DNA of 7,548 nucleotides from NCBI GenBank assembly GCA_024403585.1, contig JAKSRN010000090.1:1-7548 (forward strand). Reading direction: 5' to 3'. Both the position numbers and the translations under genes were made by a program. Shown here one piece after another: positions 5,589-7,548 of the stretch; the first letter of the stretch is position 1, and every line of letters starts with the position of its first letter. The notes beneath the pieces were generated by a model. That model saw only the letters and a list, made by a program, of their open reading frames with translations, was not told the DNA's origin and ran no database searches. The stretch comes from Lachnospiraceae bacterium (lineage in GTDB: Bacteria; Bacillota; Clostridia; Lachnospirales; Lachnospiraceae).

Positions 5589-5740
5589 ACTTAAGGGCAG
5601 ATGGAGGGAGCCATAACAGAACCTTAAGAAATAGATTCGAACAAACGTTCTGAAAGTGCGTATTTTTGTACACTGGTATGGTGCATACTTATATCACCGG
5701 GAGAGAGATTTATCAAGATGATGATCAGGAGGTATAAGTT

Positions 5741-5842
5741 ATGAAAGGCTATTATGTTGCGAATGGTTTCATGGGACTTGTTGATGGAACATACAGATTG
5801 TTTGCAGATGAAACAGACTATAGAGAATATCTGGAGGATTGA
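5741..5842 (+). CDS. 33-aa small protein of the MKGYY type
   Basis: A very short but convincing gene. It begins MKGYYVANGFMGLVDGTYRL, ends FADETDYREYLED, and is preceded by an ideal ribosome site (AGGAGG at 5727-5732, eight bases before the ATG). The pattern of a Gly/Tyr-rich start, MGLVDGxYxLFA and an acidic DYREYLED end resembles short proteins I recall in many Clostridia, whose role I do not know. It is soluble, with no signal peptide or membrane helix. The methyltransferase starts six bases after its stop, and that gene's ribosome site (GGAGG) lies within the last codons of this one. This argues for translational coupling and a functional link, or a leader-type role. Confidence 0.72.
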   Translation: MKGYYVANGFMGLVDGTYRLFADETDYREYLED

Positions 5843-5848
5843 TCATCT

Positions 5849-6445
5849 ATGGATCAGAATGAAATCCGATGGGATAAATTTTTAAGAATAAAGACAACGG
5901 GCCGGGATGATTCTAACTCGGATCAGTATAAATATCCATACGAGCCCACACCATATTCCGTATTGGAGCGACTGACCAATTACGGGGAGATCAAGAAGAA
6001 AAACCTGCTTCTGGATTATGGCTGCGGGAAGGGAAGAGTAGATTTTTTCATATCCTATCAGACCCGTTGCTCATCAATCGGAATAGAGTATGATGAGCGG
6101 ATCTTCCATACTGCGGAGGAGAATCGGTCTACAGCGGTATCTTCACAGCGGGTCCGTTTTGAATTGCAGGATGCGGCCGGATATGCCCTTCCTAAAGACG
6201 TGGACCGGATCTTTTTCTTTAATCCTTTTTCAGTGGAGATTCTGCGAAAGGTTATGGCAAGAATTCTGGAGTCCTGGTATGAAGAACCCAGAAGGATCCT
6301 GTTGTTTTTCTATTATCCATCGGAGGAATATGTTTCTTATCTGATGACAGTAGATGAGCTGGAATTCTATGATGAGATTGACTGCAGGGATTTGTTTCCA
6401 GGGGATGATCCGAGGGAAGAGATTTTGATATTTGAGCTTTGGTGA
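5849..6445 (+). CDS. Class I SAM-dependent methyltransferase (198 aa)
   Basis: Predicted cytosolic Rossmann-fold methyltransferase. Motif I is LLLDYGCGKGR (53-63), which binds the methionine part of S-adenosylmethionine. An acidic residue at the end of strand 2 (GIEYD, Glu80) would contact the ribose. Asp108 in LQDAAGY would contact the adenine. FFFNPF (122-127) is the motif IV position, reminiscent of the NPPF/NPPY catalytic motif of N6-methyltransferases but with a single proline. The N-terminal 45 residues include YPYEPTPYSVLERL, a common substrate-side cap. No target-recognition domain is present, so DNA modification is unlikely; a small molecule, RNA or protein substrate is possible. It is coupled to the 33-aa gene upstream, and a strong terminator closes the unit. 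Confidence 0.85.
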   Translation: MDQNEIRWDKFLRIKTTGRDDSNSDQYKYPYEPTPYSVLERLTNYGEIKKKNLLLDYGCGKGRVDFFISYQTRCSSIGIEYDERIFHTAEENRSTAVSSQRVRFELQDAAGYALPKDVDRIFFFNPFSVEILRKVMARILESWYEEPRRILLFFYYPSEEYVSYLMTVDELEFYDEIDCRDLFPGDDPREEILIFELW

Positions 6446-6531
6446 GAGTGTGGAAAAATAGAATAATGAGTGGGGTTCTTCGATAAGTCAAGTAGTGATG
6501 TGAGATGCTTGGAAGAGTCCGAATAGAGTAG

Positions 6532-6577
6532 AAAAACTGCTGCGGAAACACGAGGGTGTTTTTGCAGCAGTTTTTTT
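6532..6577 (+). terminator. Strong intrinsic terminator after the methyltransferase gene
   Basis: AAAAACTGCTGC (6532-6543) pairs perfectly with GCAGCAGTTTTT (6564-6575). Inside it, AAACAC (6546-6551) pairs with GTGTTT (6556-6561) around a GAGG loop, giving 18 base pairs with one 2x2 internal mismatch. The T-run continues to 6577. The flanking A-run makes it potentially bidirectional. It lies 86 bases after the methyltransferase stop; nothing else is apparent in that gap. Confidence 0.92.
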
Positions 6578-6653
6578 CGCGTTATTGTTAAGTTTGAATA
6601 CTTGGTTTTTATCAGGAAGGTCGCAGTTGGGTAGCTGCTCCCGATGCGTTGGG

Positions 6654-6734
6654 AAAAGTACAACTTTTCGTACCTGTCCCCAGAGGTGTCACAAAAATGC
6701 AACTTTTTGTACCTGTCCCCAAAAGTTGCACTTT
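6654..6734. repeat. Interspersed repeat block: two direct copies plus an inverted half-copy
   Basis: Copy A (6654-6681) and copy B (6693-6720) match at 25 of 28 positions, each of the form AAAA[G/A]T[A/G]CAACTTTT followed by GTACCTGTCCCC. Between them is AGAGGTGTCAC. The block ends with AAAAGTTGCACTTT (6721-6734), the reverse complement of the start of the copy at 2985. TGCAACTTTT (6698-6707) and AAAAGTTGCA (6721-6730) form a perfect 10-bp stem, extendable by three pairs past one mismatch, with the GTACCTGTCCCC box in the loop. On the minus strand a T-run overlaps and follows the stem, so the hairpin could also terminate the acetyltransferase gene, whose TGA stop begins at the block's edge. 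Confidence 0.8.
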
Positions 6735-7548
6735 CAATCCCCGAGACTGAAATTGAAATACCCATGTCCCTCTGTCAGGAAATAAGTAGTCTCATCTGCA
6801 TCCCAGATCATCAGCCCCGGATGGTACTGGCTGGTCTGCTTGATCTGGCCTGTAAGCCCCAGTGCTTTGTACATGGCTGGCTGCGTAAGCACTGCCTGCA
6901 GTTCTTCTTCTGAAAGGGTATTCTCCAGAATCTTCAGGCTGTCTTCTTCCTGTCTGTACATGAGAAGCTCTTCTTCGCCGTCTTTGGAAGTAAGACTGAC
7001 CGCATGGGTCTCTTCGCTTCCATAGTAGTAATAGATAAAATCTACGCTTTTTTCATTCCATTGAAATGTTCCGGGCTCTGTGAAGAGACTGTCGCGCAGC
7101 TTCTTGTACTCGGAAGGAGTGAGTTTTTGGTTGCTGACGCATGCAGCGTCTTCTGCTTCTTCTGCAGTGCGAGCTGGCTCGATCATGGTTACTTCTGTTT
7201 CATCCGTATACAGTTTTCTGAATCCCAGCTTTTCATAGTAGGCATAGAGATCTGGCTCTGCCGGTGACAATACCAGCGGCTGATGGAATTCCTTTTCTGC
7301 AAATGCCAGCAGTTTTCGGATAAATCCCCGGTTTCTGTATTCCGGAAGGGTTGCCACGGCATAGACATATCTGGCATCTGAATCTGTCTCTGAATCCGGT
7401 CCCTTGATGGTGATCGGCAGAAAGCACGCCATGGAGACTGGTTTTCCTTCTACGCAATAAAGAAGAATGGTATCTTCTTCCTGCATACGGTTTAGGAATT
7501 CTTCGATGAAAGCCTCACTGTCTCCGAAAACACTTTTCCAGATGTGGA
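6734..7548 (-). CDS. GNAT-family N-acetyltransferase, 5' end cut by the window edge
   Basis: Predicted cytosolic acetyl-CoA-dependent N-acetyltransferase. An ATG exists at 7486, but the frame stays open to the window edge and the extra residues (HIWKSVFGDSEAFIEEFLNR) look like the usual helix 1-2 region of GNAT proteins, so the true start is probably outside the window. The core contains SMACFLP (strand 4), YVYAVATLPEYRNRGFIRKL (motif A, acetyl-CoA loop RNRGFI) and YAYYEKLGFRKLY (motif B, where Tyr-Tyr-x-x-x-Gly-Phe is characteristic). After the GNAT core, about 145 further residues form an acidic C-terminal domain (from PARTAEEAEDAACVSN to the end) that I do not recognise. The acceptor substrate is unknown. 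The stop codon abuts the interspersed repeat block. Confidence 0.88.
   Translation of the reverse strand, partial: HIWKSVFGDSEAFIEEFLNRMQEEDTILLYCVEGKPVSMACFLPITIKGPDSETDSDARYVYAVATLPEYRNRGFIRKLLAFAEKEFHQPLVLSPAEPDLYAYYEKLGFRKLYTDETEVTMIEPARTAEEAEDAACVSNQKLTPSEYKKLRDSLFTEPGTFQWNEKSVDFIYYYYGSEETHAVSLTSKDGEEELLMYRQEEDSLKILENTLSEEELQAVLTQPAMYKALGLTGQIKQTSQYHPGLMIWDADETTYFLTEGHGYFNFSLGD

Noticed and set aside
5334..5594. Plus-strand 86-aa hydrophobic frame
   Set aside because: It is antisense to the better supported minus-strand coding remnant, has no ribosome site, and its start lies inside the hairpin.
5649..5694. Promoter for the 33-aa/methyltransferase pair (TTGTAC near 5666 and CATACT or TTATAT downstream)
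   Set aside because: Spacing and -10 match are poor in every combination I tried, so I do not list it, although some promoter must lie in this interval.

Overview
The window looks like chromosomal DNA of a gut-type Firmicute, most likely Lachnospiraceae (Blautia, Dorea or Mediterraneibacter-like). This is inferred from moderate GC, strong AGGAGG-type ribosome sites and the gene families present: a WYL regulator, an ECF sigma factor with an RsgI-like anti-sigma factor, a 33-aa MKGYY-type small protein, and a GNAT enzyme with a clostridial-looking C-terminal extension. I see no rRNA, tRNA, CRISPR array, transposase or phage gene.

Layout. Positions 1-2987 read rightward: a possible gene tail at the left edge, an HD-domain hydrolase (155-751), a 76-aa cysteine-containing protein (763-993), a second HD-domain hydrolase (1102-1860) and a WYL-domain regulator (2004-2987). 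The interval 2985-3328 is non-coding and repeat-rich. It has one copy of a short interspersed repeat fused to the WYL stop codon, followed by six degenerate tandem units of about 51 bp. A strong bidirectional terminator lies at 3394-3435.

Positions 3467-5126 read leftward as a two-gene operon: an ECF sigma factor and an overlapping RsgI-like transmembrane anti-sigma factor. The anti-sigma keeps the DVNPS motif at which RsgI self-cleaves. In place of a carbohydrate-binding sensor it carries a histidine-rich extracellular tail made of two 20-aa repeats and thirteen 6-aa repeats. Upstream of this operon, still leftward, is an orphan 59-aa coding remnant (5409-5588) followed by a perfect 13-bp hairpin.

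Positions 5741-6445 read rightward as a tightly coupled pair, a 33-aa protein and a class I SAM methyltransferase, closed by a strong terminator at 6532-6577. The right edge (6734-7548) is a leftward GNAT acetyltransferase cut by the window end. Its stop codon is fused to two more copies of the same interspersed repeat.

The most distinctive unit is the sigma/anti-sigma operon. The inferred design is that the His-rich tail senses an extracellular signal, perhaps metal ions or pH, then Asn-Pro autocleavage and regulated proteolysis release the sigma factor. The second point of interest is the non-coding repeat material, which twice sits exactly at gene stop codons.
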